NCBI GenBank assembly: GCA_963971225.1
Contig: OZ020267.1
Span: forward strand, 88,277,648-88,341,647
Source: Melieria omissa
Taxonomy: Eukaryota; Arthropoda; Insecta; Diptera; Ulidiidae
Length of the DNA stretch: 64,000 nt
Direction of reading: 5' to 3'
Shown here in pieces: positions 30,409 through 42,009 of this stretch (the first letter of the stretch is position 1; each line of letters starts with the position of its first letter). Made by a program: the position numbers and the translations under genes. The notes beneath the pieces were generated by a model, which searched no databases, had not been told where the DNA came from, and was given only the letters and a program-made list of their open reading frames with translations.

Positions 30409-31431
30409 TCAGTCAAGGGGAAACCAGTTCGACCTCTTAATGAAGGAGAGCAGATTCGAGATTTCGACTTTCGCCGCGCAAGCCAGGTCTGTCAGGAACC
30501 TTGACCCCAAGGTGCGGAGTCGGCGTTCCTGCAGAGCCGGGTAGTGGCACAGGAAGTGTTGTATCGTTTCTACTTCTTCTTCATCTCCACAGCTACGGCA
30601 GAGATCACCGGACGAGAGGCGCCATTTGGTAAGCATAGATCCAATAGCGCAGTGTCCGGTGATGACTCCAACGAGCTGTCGAACAGAGGTACGACTCAGG
30701 GACAGTACGAATCGTGTTTTCGTCAAAGAGAGGGAGGGCCACAGTGCCCGGCAAGTGCCGCAGTCGGTCCTGGTACGCCATGACGACTCAATTTCCTTTT
30801 TGGTCAACCTGTCAATATACATGTACAGGGCAGATATCGGAGGAAACACAGAGGTATCCACTTCGGTGGCAGACAAAGCCACCCCTTTTCTTGCCATCTC
30901 GTCCGCTGCTTCGTTCCCTGCCACTCCTGAGTGGCCCGGAACCCAACAGAGAGTGACCTGGTGGTGCCCAACGCCTTGAAGTGCGGTACGACACCTCTGC
31001 ACTACCTTTGATTTCACAACAACTGATTCCAGCGCCCTAAGCGCCGCCTGACTATCCACGAAAATTGTGACATCTGTGGGTGGTAACCCACTGTCACGGA
31101 TAAGTTCGGCAGCCTTCCAAATTGCATAGATCTCTGCTTGGAAAATACTGCAGAGGTCCGGCAGTCTGAATGACATGCGTGTCTGCAGTACATCGGAGTA
31201 GAGACCAGCTCCAGTACCTTCCTCCATTTTGGAGCCGTCGGTGAAAACGGTGATAGAAGCGTCTCTCATCGCACCTCCCATTCCTCCCTTGTGGTATATG
31301 AGGCTAGTGCTCGCGTGTCGAAATCCAGGTATGGGATCAGATAGTCCGTGCAGGAATCCACCTGATAACCGATATCCGGCTTCGCGAATGACTTTAGAAT
31401 TCCAGAGTGTCCATAAGCGTGTTGCTTCCAC
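30409..31431 (-). pseudogene. LOA-like LINE ORF2: RNase H and zinc knuckle
   Basis: ITVFTDGSKMEEGTGAG (first Asp), FQAEIYAIWKAAELI (Glu), IFVDSQAALRAL (second Asp) and LCWVPGHSGVAGNEAADEMA (His and last Asp) are all present, so the RNase H site looks complete. A C-terminal CRSCGDEEEVETIQHFLCHY knuckle follows. A frameshift near 31290 separates this domain from the RT upstream. RNase H degrades the RNA strand after first-strand synthesis. Confidence 0.88.
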
Positions 31432-32925
31432 AAGTTGGCTTCCCTCAATCTGAGAGCGCCTTTAGCAGCGCAACACTTAATGAACTGCTCAATCGGGTGG
31501 AGGTGCAAGATCACCTCCAGCCCGGCCTGGGGGGTGCTTTTGACAGTGCCTGCTATTCCCATAGCCGCTAGTCTCTGCACCTTCGTCAGTTTCGTTACCA
31601 CGGTCTTGGTGCCCGTAGCCGGCCACCAGACAATGGCTCCGTAACTTAGGATCGGCCGTATAATCGCAGTATACATCCAATGAACGATAGTCGGCTGCAA
31701 TCCCCACTTTTTCCCGAAGGTCCTTTTACAAATGTAAAAAGCATTCAGGCTCTTTTTCACCCGCTCTTCCACATTGCGCCCCCAAGAGAGCTTGGAGTCA
31801 AGTATGGTGCCAAGGTATTTAGCCTCGGGTGATAGGGTGAGAGTAGTGCCGCCAAGTTTAGGCAGCTCAAACTTCGGTATTTTGTATTTCCGGGTGAACA
31901 GTACCAAAACAGTCTTAGAGGGATTAACCCCTAGACCGTTAAGCTCTGCCCACCTGGAAAGTTCCTTTAGAGCAAACTCCATGAGATCACTGATTGTGGA
32001 CAGGAATCTTCCAGGGATCAGGATAGTGACGTCGTCTGCATATGCTACTACTCGTAGCCCCCTGGTTTCGAAGATCTCGAGGATTCTATTTACTACAAGG
32101 AGCCACAGCAGAGGCGAAAGAACACCCCCTTGTGGTGTGCCCCTTGTAGTAACTTCCCTCACTGAGCACAGGCCTAGGTTAGAGTGGACCCTTCTGCTAC
32201 TGAGCATGTCACTGGTCCACTTTACCACCTTCTCATGAACTTCGAACTTTCTAAGTGCGTTGATTATAGCCTCCAAGGTAACGTTATTAAAGGCTTCCTC
32301 GATATCGAGGAAAGCGGCTAACGTGTACTCCTTAGAGTTCAGCGATCTTTCGATCGTCTGAACAACCTCATGCAGGGCGCTGTCGACAGATTTTCCCCTG
32401 CAATACGCATGTTGCGCCTTGCAGAGTCCTCTGGACTGTGCCACTTCTCTAATATAGACGTCTACCAGCCGTTCAAGAGTCTTAAGTAAAACGATGAAAG
32501 GCTGATCGGTCTGTAATCTTTTGCTGTTAAGTGGTTCACTTTTCCTGCTTTGGGAATGAACACCACCCTAACCTCCTTCCAGGCACGCGGGACAGAGAGA
32601 TCCACGAAAGATTCTCGTCAGGACCTTGACCACCGCCTCCTTAGACCATTGTAGCATAGCAGGAATGACACCATCAGGGCCCGGGGATTTATACGGGCTG
32701 AAGGAGTCAATTGCCCATGCCACCTTGGCTTCGCTAATTATCCTCTGAACTTGACCATCCGGTTGCAGTGTTTGTTGGCTATGCGACGTGGTCGCCTCAG
32801 CAACATCCGTGCATCCAGGAGTGTGAGGAGTGAGTGTTCATGAGGATCTCAAGAAGCTCCTCCCTCGACTCCGTCCATTATCCATCAGATTTCCTGATGC
32901 TGCCAGGGGTGTGTGAAACCCCGGC
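31266..32925 (-). pseudogene. LOA-like LINE ORF2: reverse transcriptase
   Basis: From 32444: GKSVDSALHEVV, FLDIEEAFNNVTLEAI (first catalytic Asp), TTRGTPQGGVLSPLLW, VVAYADDVTILIPG (YADD), SKTVLVLFTRKYK, EAKYLGTILDSKLSW and the thumb KLTKVQRLAAMGIAGTVKST. The block before 32444 (to about 32925) contains the RT entry motifs in broken frames. The catalytic YADD is intact. The frame ends TTREEWEVR where a shift leads to RNase H. Confidence 0.88.
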
Positions 32926-34031
32926 TAGCACCTTACGGAGTCTGGCGGCCTCGTTAACATTGTCGAGGGATTCACAGTAATTCCTCGAATCGTCCCGCTT
33001 GGCCGCCCTAATAGTTTTCTTAAACTTATTAAAGCTAGCCTTGTAGGCTCCCAGTCTTCTTCAGTTTGACTAAGCTTAGCCTTATTGAAGAGACGCCTAG
33101 TATTTGTCCTCAGTTGTCTTAGCTCTGGGGTCCACCAAACTGCGTTGGTTTTCCGTGAAGCTCGACTTTTTGGACACGATTTCTTGAAAGATGTATTAAG
33201 AACTTTCGTTAAAAGACTAACTGACCTGTCAATGTTGTTTCTTTCAAAGGTAGCTGTCGCCTTGCGCGACGCCAGTTTTTCGGAAACTAGTGCACTGAAT
33301 CTAGGCCAGTTAGTCTTTCTCGAATTCCTATAGGCTGGTGGACTCCCCACCTTCATGGCCACGGAAAAGACTATCCGGTTGTGGTCCGAAAACGAACATT
33401 CCGTCAGTACTTTCCAGTCGACCACAGAGATGGTACTAGAGTCGGTAACCAAGATTATATCTATAACTTCTTCCCTAACCCTGTTATGGAAGGTTGGCGT
33501 ATTGTCCCTATTACATAGCATAAGGTTAGAATTAAGAAGAAACTAAAAAATGGACTCACCCCTGCTGTTGGTGCCGGAACTTCCCCACTGTACGTGATGA
33601 GCGTTGGCGTCACACCCGATGATGAGATCAAGTCTCCGTGATCGGGCGTGCGCAACAAGGTCCCGGACCTCCTTCGGCGATGGTTCCTCTCTTTCGAATG
33701 GCATGTATGCGGACGAGAGGATAAGGTCATGCCCCTCCCTTCGCTCACATGCAGCCACACACAGGTCACCAGCACTATATTGAGACAAGAGAAACATATT
33801 AATGTACTTTCTATAAACAATACAGGCTCGTATCTTACCTTCACCACGCGAATGAAGTACTCTGAATTGACTTGACCCCAATCCACAAACACTGTCTCTG
33901 ACGAGCCAGGGTTCCTGGATTAAGGCCAAGTCAACCTCCTCCTCCTCCAGAAATTGCATAAGGTCGTGGGTGGCGGCCTTAGAGTGGTGCAGGTTTATCT
34001 GCACTACCTTCAGCCTTTCCCTGTGTGGCAC
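32926..34031 (-). pseudogene. LOA-like LINE ORF2: endonuclease
   Basis: LKVVQINLHHSKAATHDL (Asn box), LALIQEPWL (catalytic Glu), YMPFEREEPSPKEV, LIIGCDANAHHVQWGSS (GxDxNxH) appear from 34031. In the next frame, EEVIDIILV, WKVLTECSFSDHNRIVFSV (final SDH) and TNAVWWTPELRQLRTNTRRL follow to 32925. One frameshift near 33540 lies inside the domain. All catalytic boxes are recognisable. Confidence 0.88.
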
Positions 34032-35228
34032 GCTCCTTATTGGGGAAACGAGCTTTCAAGGAACCCAAACCGAACTTGACAATACCAGAGGAGTCTCGCA
34101 GATGACTAAAGGACGGTTGGTCAACAGCGACCACGAGATCCTTACCCGTCTCGTTTTTGCTAGTAGTGAAGGAAATTACTTTCCACTCTCCAGTGTTAAA
34201 GCCGCTGTTCTGCCGACCTATCAGCTTCAACGTGTCGGCATCCTCCATGACTGGAGGGGGACCCACAGTGTTACGATAGGTCGGAGAGGCAGTCGGTCGC
34301 GAGGTATAACCTCGAGTTTTGCCCCCTGCCAGAGAGGCTGAAGACTGCCGATCGTGCGCACCAGGAAGTCAAGTGACTGCCTGTTGCCACAACCGACGAT
34401 CTTTACGCCCCTCTGCTAGCCAGCGCCGTCGAAGTCGATCTCATCGTCCGCCGCCCCGAGCATCGCTCGCAGAATGCGCGCCTCAACAGAGAGCCAGTTT
34501 TCCGGACGAATTTTCCCATCGGGATCGCTCCGGTCCACTACGGCAATCTGTAGCTCCTGTGGAGAGGAGAAGCTGGCTGAGGGTTTCAGCCTTTTCCCCT
34601 CCCCTGTAGGCTGATCGTCCCCCGATCTACCCCGTTTGACCGCCTTTGCCACTGCGGTGGAAGTGGGCTTTGTCGAGGTGGATGGCTTCTGATCAGCCTT
34701 CCGTACTGACGAGGCAGCCGTGGCACTGTTTCCAGGCTTCGCCGCCCCTCTGTCCGGTCGTACAGCTGTAGCGGCCGTGGCCCTAATACCAGGCTTTGCC
34801 GCCGTTGCTGTACCACTAGTCGACTGTGCAGCAGTGGCGCAGTCTCCAGGCGTTGCTGCAGTAGTCGATGTCGTGGCACCAGAAATCACCGCCTGCTTAT
34901 TTTCGTATTTTGCAACGATTTTCTGGTGCTTCTTAACTAGGTCTTTCTCCTTGTCAGACAAGGGTACTGAACCTTTGTTTACTTTGCGAAGGAAAGCAAG
35001 TGAGCGCCGGTAGCCATTTCTGACTTTTTTCGCAGCACTGCTCGCCTTACTTTCCCCCGCCAAGGACGTTCCAGGAGTGGAACCGGTGGCCGCAGGTTCG
35101 TCCGTCTCCTCTAGGAGTGCCGCCTCCATGTCAGAGTCAACAGACTCGACGCCGCTATTTTGCGAGAGAATCATCGATCCCTCTTCTATAGCAACGTCGA
35201 GCCGAAGACCCTGAAACTGAGGCAGCAC
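33979..35228 (-). pseudogene. LOA-like LINE ORF1 (gag-like)
   Basis: 35228-34416 is an open frame: acidic start, KKVRNGYRRSLAFLRKVNKG, a long Ala/Thr/Ser-rich middle with imperfect repeats (AATAVRPDRGAAKPGNSA type), and KRLKPSASFSSPQELQIAVV. 34266-33979 continues in another frame with FNTGEWKVISFTTS. This resembles LOA-type ORF1, which packages the RNA. No zinc knuckle is visible. The start upstream of 35228 is unclear. Confidence 0.6.
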
Positions 35229-35660
35229 CCCGGAAATTGAGGGACTGGCCTGAGCGGTGGTGTCCTGCGCTCCTTGCCTGCTTAAGGCAGGTTTGGGCGC
35301 CTCCTGCTTCCCAGTAGCGTTAGTAGACCGCGTAGCCTGGGGTCCCGCTGCGCTGTGGGTTACCCTCCAACTAAATAATTTTTTTTGTTGCTATTTACAA
35401 AAAAAAAATATAAGATGCCATTTATAAAAAATATTAAATTCTAACTTTTGTTATGCACTAGTATGAAGCATGTTTTGGTGTATTTATAATTTTCGATACA
35501 GTCCTTAGTAACTTGAACATAAAGTGCATAACTGTAGGTTTATAAGAAAAATTATAAAAATTAAAAAACAAAAGAAACGAAGCTTTCTGGTAACGAAAAA
35601 TTCTGCGTACAAAAATATTCAGTGAAATGAAAATTAATTTTAAAACATATTAAATTTTAA

Positions 35661-36683
35661 TTAATAACTCGTTGGGTATCCCTTCCTTTTTATAACCTCT
35701 ATAAGCCGTTTTTGCATCGAATTTACGAGTTTAGCAGTCTCGTCACTGCTAATTTTTTCCCATTCTTCGAGGATTACTTTTTTTTAAATGTCTTTGGAAG
35801 TTATGATGTGATCCCGGATTTTCCGCTCCAACAGATCCCACAAATGCTCTATGGGATTTAAATCTGGGGACTGTGGAGGCGTTTTAAGCTGCTTGGGCAC
35901 ATTATAAAGCCACCAGAGTTTAACTACTTCTGCCGTTTGCTTGGGGCCGTTATCCTGCTGGAATAAAAAGTTGTTCTGGAGCCCCAGCTTTTCGGCACTA
36001 CGCTTTAAGTTACGCTTTAAAATGTTGATATAGTCAAATTTATTCATTATAGACTCAATAAACTCCATTTTGCCCACTCCACTGCTCGCCATGCACCCCC
36101 ACACCATTACGCCACCACCACCTTGATAGTTGGGTATAAATTCTCTTTGTTGAAAGCAGTTCCCGGTTTTCGCCAAATAAGCTTCCGTCCTTTGATGCAA
36201 AAGATGCAAAACTTGCGTTCGTCTGAAAAAATTACTCGTTTCCAAAACTCCTGGGGCTTGTTCACATGTTCCTTTGCGAAGGCGAGTCGCCATTCTACTC
36301 ACTCTGGAAACAAGTGGCTTCTTGCGTGTAACACGGCCGTGGTAGTTATATTTTTTCAATATTTTGCGTATAGTATCTACGCAAACACGTTTCTGAAACT
36401 TTTGCTCAACATCATTTCGCAGTGCCGATGCAGTTACTTGAGGATTTACTTTCACTGATTGGATAATACTGCGTGTTTCCCGTGTTGACAGCTTTGATGG
36501 ACATCCTGATCTGGGCTTTGAAACTAATACTGCTGTCTCCTTATAGTTGTTAACTACTCTTTGGATGGAGGAATGTGCTTTATCAACGATTTGGCCTATT
36601 TCGCGGTACGTTTTTCTTTTTTGCCATAGATCGACTATTATTTTTCGCTCGCTGATATTAATTTCACTTCTTTCGGTTGCCAT
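35661..36683 (-). pseudogene. Tc1 transposase (DD34E)
   Basis: The start is ATG at 36683 (MATERSEINISERKIIVDLW). Paired-like HTH blocks follow: TYREIGQIVDKAHSSIQRVV, GCPSKLSTRETRSII. A frameshifted stretch replaces the first Asp block (around RRTQVLHLLHQRTEA). GGVMVWGCMASSGVGKMEF, FLFQQDNGPKQTA (second Asp) and SPDLNPIEHLWDLL (Glu) are intact, with 34 residues between Asp and Glu. An in-frame stop at 35784-35786 precedes ILEEWEKISSDETAKLVNSM and the natural stop at 35661. Close to functional but broken at two places. Confidence 0.88.
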
Positions 36684-36840
36684 GATGAAACTTAATACTT
36701 TTAGCCAGCGACAAGTCCTTGAAAGCACGTTTGCTTGCTTATAATGCTCTACTGATACTCCAAAATAATTAATAAAGCAAAGGTTTGGTGGCAGAACATC
36801 GGGGAATCCCCTTTGTATATTTTGTACGCAGACTTTTTCT

Positions 36841-37018
36841 GCCATACGCAGCGTTGATTTTAAAGACATTTAATTTTTGTAATTCTTAGGTTAAACTTAT
36901 CTTCATGAAGCTTATCTAACAAGATAGCAAAAACATTACTGTATAAAGACAAAATCAGATATAAAAAACAAAATTTTTTTGTTGGTGTTTTCATAACAAA
37001 ATACAATTTTTGTTTTCT
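36841..37018. repeat. 178-bp direct duplication, copy 1
   Basis: GCCATACGCAGCG...TTTTTGTTTTCT recurs almost exactly at 37019-37124 and, after the MITE, 37667-37740. The duplication includes the 5' UTR of the Tc1 and the first codons of an upstream open frame. It extends the right end of the Tc1. Confidence 0.85.
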
Positions 37019-37121
37019 GCCATACGCAGCGTTGATTTTAAAGACATTTAATTTTTGTAATTCTTAGGTTAAACTTATCTTCATGAAGCTTATCTAACAA
37101 GATAGCAAAAACATTACTGTA

Positions 37122-37669
37122 TAATAGCCTAGACAGACGGCAGCGTTAATGCGCATTAAGAGCCTTAATGCAAATTATTTCGTGCATTAGCTCACTCAAA
37201 TGCACATTAGCGCTGGCGCAAATGCACGAAATTAATGAGCATTTGTACTGCATTTAGGAATTTCAATATGACAATGCCGTCGAAATAAATCGATAATTTT
37301 CTGAAAGTGACAAGTCAAAATGAAACAAAAACGAAAATTTGAAAAAAAAAAATTTCCACAACCGTCTTGCTCTTATCTCAGAGGGTGAAACTAGGATCCC
37401 AGCTTGTACCATCACATTGATATTTGTGTGAGCTATTGCATTGATGGTTCTGGCATTGTAAAGTAGTTTCAGCAAAAGTAATTGCAGCTTTCTTTGAATT
37501 GCATTTTGCTTTTGAATCAAGACCGCTGCCGCGAATAGTAATTTTTGTCGCCTTTCCATTTCAACAAAATAAAACTCAGATGTCAGTTTGTCGTCTGTCG
37601 GGGTGAATTTCTAATTTGCATTTGGCAGTTTTTAATGCACATTAACGCTGCCGTCTGTCTAGGCTATAA
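37122..37669. mobile_element. PIF/Harbinger-type MITE (TAGCC ends)
   Basis: Inverted ends TAGCCTAGACAGACGGCAGC (37125 and complement ending 37666; 542 bp) with TAA on both sides. AATGCxCATTA motifs are repeated near both ends. The minus strand has MERRQKLLFAAAVLIQKQNA, which may be a decayed N-terminus of a Harbinger nuclease; this is weak. Confidence 0.8.
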
Positions 37670-37771
37670 AGAAAAAATCAGATATAAAAAACAAAATTTT
37701 TTTTGTTGGTGTTTTCATAACAAAATACAATTTTTGTTTCATCTAAGCGCAGACTTTTTATGCTAAGTGTA

Positions 37772-38190
37772 TACATATATATGGGGAACAAGCAAACTTT
37801 GTATATATGAATGGGTTATAAACAGAAATGTGTATATGGGAATTGGGAATGTATGTAAAAATTATTATAATATAAATATAATATAAATATGTAGTCAATT
37901 GTGTATGAAGATTTGTTTTTATTTGTAAAAAAAAGTTCCCTACAAGACGTGACTGACCGAAACTCCACTACATTCATAACATTTTTTGAATTTACCAATA
38001 CATTTGCATGAAGTTTGGCCCATATGAGACAAAATAATGCTCCAATTTGCCTTTCATTTAAACTGAAACAAACCATTTGACAACCATGAAAACATTAATT
38101 GCTTATACACGCATGTGTAAGAATGAGACAACAATAGAAGCACCTGCTGACAAGAACTCGCATCGGAGTTAATACAAATGATTAAGAGCC
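37772..38190. other. No gene seen; probably BEL UTR/LTR remainder
   Basis: AT-rich DNA directly right of the Tc1. Because the Tc1 sits at the 5' side of the BEL element, the first part is presumably its LTR/UTR. Nothing is recognisable. Confidence 0.35.
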
Positions 38191-38194
38191 GGCG

Positions 38195-38285
38195 GCTGCC
38201 GTAGCTATGTAGCTCAGCTGACTAATGCATGCGGCCGCGACTCAAATGCGACGCGCGAATCTATGTTCAATACTCCGTTGCTTCA
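38195..38285 (+). repeat. tRNA-like sequence, weak
   Basis: GTAGCTCAGCTGACTAATGC resembles a tRNA D-arm/A box, and ATGTTCAATACTCC a decayed B box. Followed by a CAAACACAAAAAAAAA stretch. A SINE head is possible. Confidence 0.35.
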
Positions 38286-38289
38286 AACA

Positions 38290-41200
38290 CAAAAAAAAAG
38301 GAAAAACAGGAAAAAGGTAAGAATTCGAATTCAAATTTAATTTAAATAATATTAATTGAATATTTGAATACCTCTGCACTTTCAGTGACTTCAATATTGG
38401 GCCATAACAAGTACCGAAGCGCAAGCCCAAGGAAGAGGAAGCCGATGCCAATGATGCCGCGCTAAGCAAACGCCTTCGATTGCGATAATATGGGGTCATC
38501 CAAGCAGGACCTTAAAGGATTTTTTTTAATTCAATTTTTTTTTATATTATTTTATTCAAATTAATTTAAAATAAGTACAGGCAGAAGTAAAAGCAAACGG
38601 TTTTTCCAAAAAATTGTAATAAAAACCTGAATTTTTGCAATATTGAGTCTGTTATGTGTATGCGTGTGTCGATCCTATGTGGCATGCCCCACGTTCGTAG
38701 CGACCCCATGTTGGCGCCACTTTCTGTTATATGCAGATCGGTATGTACATCTGGCCTCACGTTGAGCGCTAAGTTCGGTCCTATGTACATAGGTGTTGGT
38801 TTCCGCCCTTTTGTTTCTGCTGCCGCTGCACCTCCACAGTCCGTGTGGCAGGTCACCGCTAGTCGTCCTCATGTTGCATGTATGCCGGCACCCTACATTC
38901 GATCGGTGAGCACGAGTATGACTACGGGGCCAGCGGTTTTGTTGGACGCGTGCATCTGGCTTTGGTTATCCCGTAGCTTCAGCTGGCGTGGGTTCCACTC
39001 CAACAAATCCGCTAAGTAGCCATACCGCCTCACCTACAACCATTTGGAGCTACACCAGCAAACTCCGCAACGACGACCTAGCAGCCTACCACCGGAAAAT
39101 CATAACAAAAGATACATACACACATACACTAACATACAATTATTTTTATGCACACGCTTTAACTCCTGACATAACGGACGGACATGGTAGCAAGTACCAT
39201 TGCTGCTGTTGTTCCTATTCCTCAGCATCGCCTCATTGAATGGGATGCTCTTAACCCGCCCTACCTTTGTTTCCTATGATGGAATTTGGAAACCCAAAGG
39301 AAAAATTAACCCTCCTTACCCCACTTCAGTGACAGACCAAACATTATTTAAGCTTAAGCAATCATACTAACAATTTTATTTCCATAATCTTAACCTAATA
39401 CAAAATCAAATTCTTAATCTAATTTCCAAACTATTTTTCATAATCAAATAATATTTGTAAATTTCGGCATAGCTTTAGTTGTTAAGTTTATATAAAAAAA
39501 ATAGCAACAAAACTTAAAGATAAAGAAATTATTTCATTGTTGTTTAGAACATAATAGATCTTTTTACAACATTTTAATATATTTAAAACATAATTACAAT
39601 ATTTAATAAAAAAATACCAAAATTTCAGCGAGAAAAAAAGTAATTTCAAAATCAAATAAAACTGTACTCCTTCTGTCTCAACTTTTTCCTTCCAATTTAA
39701 TAAATTTTCCAATCATACTTTTAAAATAAAAAAAAATTCTTTTTATTTCTCAAAATTTCTTTTTCTTATTTTAACTAATATTCAGAATTTTTCGAAAATT
39801 TTATTTATTTTTTTTTACGACATTATCCCTTTTCGTTTCCTTTCTTTTTTTTCAAATAAACGCACGAAAACCCATATATATAAGAAATATATAAAAATAT
39901 ATTAAAGTTTTATTGGTTCACTCACGGTTTTACTCGCTCCATCGATGCGTTGGGCTCAGCGACATGATGCGCGTTTTCCTGGAACTTGTTGTGCTAGATA
40001 GGGTTTTGTGGATAGAAAATTTGTCATAGGTGTAAGTGCGTCTTTCTTTTCCCCGATGTAACCAATTTTATTTAGATTATTATTTTTTTCTTCACTTTTA
40101 CCTAATTTTACTTCTTATATTTATTCTTCCGCTTTTAAAATCATGGTATATTTTGTTAGTCTCTTGAAAACAAAATTTTTATTTAGCGTAATTTCATATT
40201 GAAAAAAAATTACCCTTTTTTTCTAGCTAACTTTTTATAGTTTTAATTTTTAACTAGCAAAAAAAATCTTTGAAAATAAAATATTAACAAACAAAATACT
40301 ATTTTAACAATAGTTTCCATATTTTTTTGTTTGTTTTAACTAGATAATCCGAATTTTATATCAATATTTTTTTTATTAATAAGATTATTAATAACTTTTC
40401 CCCATTTTTTTTTGTACGTGATAGATAGGAGCAATTTTAATTGAAAAAAATTAAAAAAAAAATGACGCACATATTGATTTAAACATTTTTATTAGATTTT
40501 ATTAAACACAAATTTTCTGCAACACTTAACACTTCGGGAACATCCTGGCAGGATTAATGCAGCATCTGCTAACTCCATCGATGACTGGTAAATCGGCATT
40601 CTCCACAGCAATCCCGGGCAGCAACAATATTCGGGTTTAATTTTCGTCAGTTTCATATTCATAGTTTATACATCGTTTTTATTTAAATTTGTGGTAGTTT
40701 AATTAAGTTTTTAGCACAATTTCTATTAGTTTTAACACTGGCATTTTTCATTATGGCCGGATTCAAAATCTTTGGCGGTTTTTTTTTGCGATTCGAACTT
40801 TTGGTGGCCTGCTTCAAAATAGTTACAGCACACGCATTTTAGAAGTTAGTTGTTAGGACCACATTTTATTATAGAAATTTTGCCTTGCGAGTCTTTGAAT
40901 ATCAAAATTTCTAATATACTTGGCACTGAATATTTCGCCTTTCAATAATGCCATTGCTTCGGCCACTTAGTCCGCGCACTTCATCATTGTCAATTTTTCT
41001 GTAGAACCGACTCAGGGCACTTTTGGGCCGCACGAACTTTCACTGGCCAATTTTTTGACCACCACGGATCTGCCACTTAACCACCGACGTAACACTCAGC
41101 AACTACTCCTCTTCATGATCTGCCAGGACTCCTCCTTAACGACTGCCCAACGACTTCCGCGTAACGACTCATCCTTAACGACTTCTGCGTAACGACCTCC

Positions 41201-41800
41201 CGATCTTACGGCGGCGGCCGCTTATAAAGGAAAATTTTGCCGCAACAGCGCATAATCGCCTGATCATCCAACTTCCAGCAGATCACCCCACTTCTTTCCA
41301 GAAATGCGACAAAATTTGGTGCATGGGGTGACCTTTACGTGGTTGGTGGAATGCAGCAGCCAGAACGGCAAAGACTTCACCAGCTGCACGACACAACAAC
41401 ACCATGCTTGGAATGACAAGTGTCGGCAGCCGAAATGCATCCTACCAACACTTTGCGCAAGGTCATAAAGTGCAGCGCGGCCGAAGTGCACTACCACCGC
41501 CACACCCCACTATCTGCTGGATACGCAGATGCGATTTAAGAGCGCCGCGCTAGTGCAGTACGAACGCACAGCAAAAGAGAATGCGCAAGTACAGCGCGAA
41601 AGTTCTGCGCACACCTTCGCCAGCGTGGGTGGCTCAGCATGACAACAACAACAACCATGTTGGTTGCCGAGTGTGCGTACGAACACTAGCTAGAGCTCGC
41701 TTGTTCACTGCTGTATAAGTCAAGCTTGATTAGCGCTGGGCTGATTAGCGCTAATGATTAGTGCAGTGCGTCGCATTAATACGTGGCCCTGTTTTATGTA
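38290..41800 (-). other. LTR-like non-coding region, low-confidence
   Basis: No gag-pol is found over 3.5 kb. On the minus strand there is a promoter-like TTTATAAG (41222-41229), a tandem repeat just downstream (41126-41205), and, near 38719, TGGCGCCAACATGGGG, similar to a primer-binding site for tRNA-Lys. This could be a long LTR plus leader, or several old pieces. About 39300-40500 is extremely AT-rich with nothing recognisable. Confidence 0.3.
41126..41205. repeat. Short tandem repeat around TAACGACT
   Basis: CCTTAACGACTNCN(GCG/CCC)TAACGACT-like units of about 25-30 bp recur (CCTTAACGACTGCCCAACGAC, TTCCGCGTAACGACTCAT, CCTTAACGACTTCTGCGTAA, CGACCTCC). At least two full units are visible. 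It is next to a TATA-like site. Confidence 0.6.
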
Positions 41801-42009
41801 TCTGAGTCTTTATATGCAGCCCAGTACAAGTCACAGATAACTCATCATATAGATGTCCAGCGGCCAAGGAAAAAATGTGTTAAAAAGTTCGACAAATTTG
41901 GCCTCCGATAAGAGCTTTTTGGCCTCTAATGTCACTCACACAAACCGCTTCGCACGCATTGTACTCTGTTTTGAGATACAGAAATATGCGATTTTCTCGT
42001 AAAACGGCG

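Larger units (their letters stand above)
30289..35362 (-). mobile_element. LOA-like LINE, near full length
   Basis: A 9-bp duplication TGTGGGTTA (30289-30297 and 35354-35362) flanks a LINE of about 5.06 kb on the minus strand. ORF1 (gag-like), endonuclease, RT and RNase H follow in order. The 3' end is not poly-A but a CCTAA repeat (TTAGGTTAGGT on the + strand at 30295-30305). RNase H after RT, and a simple-repeat tail, fit LOA/I-group LINEs. It lies in the last codons of the DD37E transposase. Confidence 0.88.
29364..35378 (+). pseudogene. DD37E transposase, cut by LINE near its C-terminus
   Basis: The first exon-like part (29364-30297) has SYRKLANVSLFAV (HTH), GRKKGAS linker, GTSAAMVQRAKKRNQLGT (second HTH), CIIMDDETYVKLEY (first Asp), FDNKLLVWQAICKCEKMS, a frameshift near 29950, FWADLASCHYAKPV (second Asp) and PEIRPIEKFWALMKRDLKG (Glu). 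Counting from the second Asp to the Glu gives 37 residues between them, hence DD37E. The last codons and stop lie at 35363-35378, beyond the LINE. The frameshift and LINE make it inactive. A hairpin of 18-bp arms (29411-29451) lies in the N-terminal part. Confidence 0.88.
29147..35507 (+). mobile_element. DD37E Tc1/mariner element
   Basis: TA (29147-29148, 35506-35507) flanks perfect 30-bp-range inverted ends starting AGGACTGTATCGAAAATTAT. The transposase is on the + strand and is cut near its C-terminus by a LOA-like LINE. Without the LINE the element is about 1.3 kb. It shares its tips with the relic at 12163-13134. Confidence 0.9.
29028..37771 (-). mobile_element. Tc1 element (DD34E), host of further insertions
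   Basis: TA (29028-29029, 37770-37771) flanks inverted ends CACTTAGCAGAAAAAGTCTG and CACTTAGCATAAAAAGTCTG (read inward). Its transposase is on the minus strand at 36683-35661. The left end is split by a DD37E element (29149-35505). The right end has a 178-bp tandem duplication and a Harbinger-type MITE. Without insertions it would be about 1.6-1.9 kb. Confidence 0.85.

Noticed and set aside
34416..35228. 270-codon open frame as a possible host gene with Ala-rich repeats
   Set aside because: It lies at the 5' end of a LINE with a perfect target duplication and in the ORF1 position.
38654..39019. 121-codon + strand frame
   Set aside because: No motif recognised and the surroundings are LTR-like. 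No support for translation.
41126..41205. CRISPR-like array
   Set aside because: Units are imperfect and too few, spacers are not unique, and the genome is eukaryotic.
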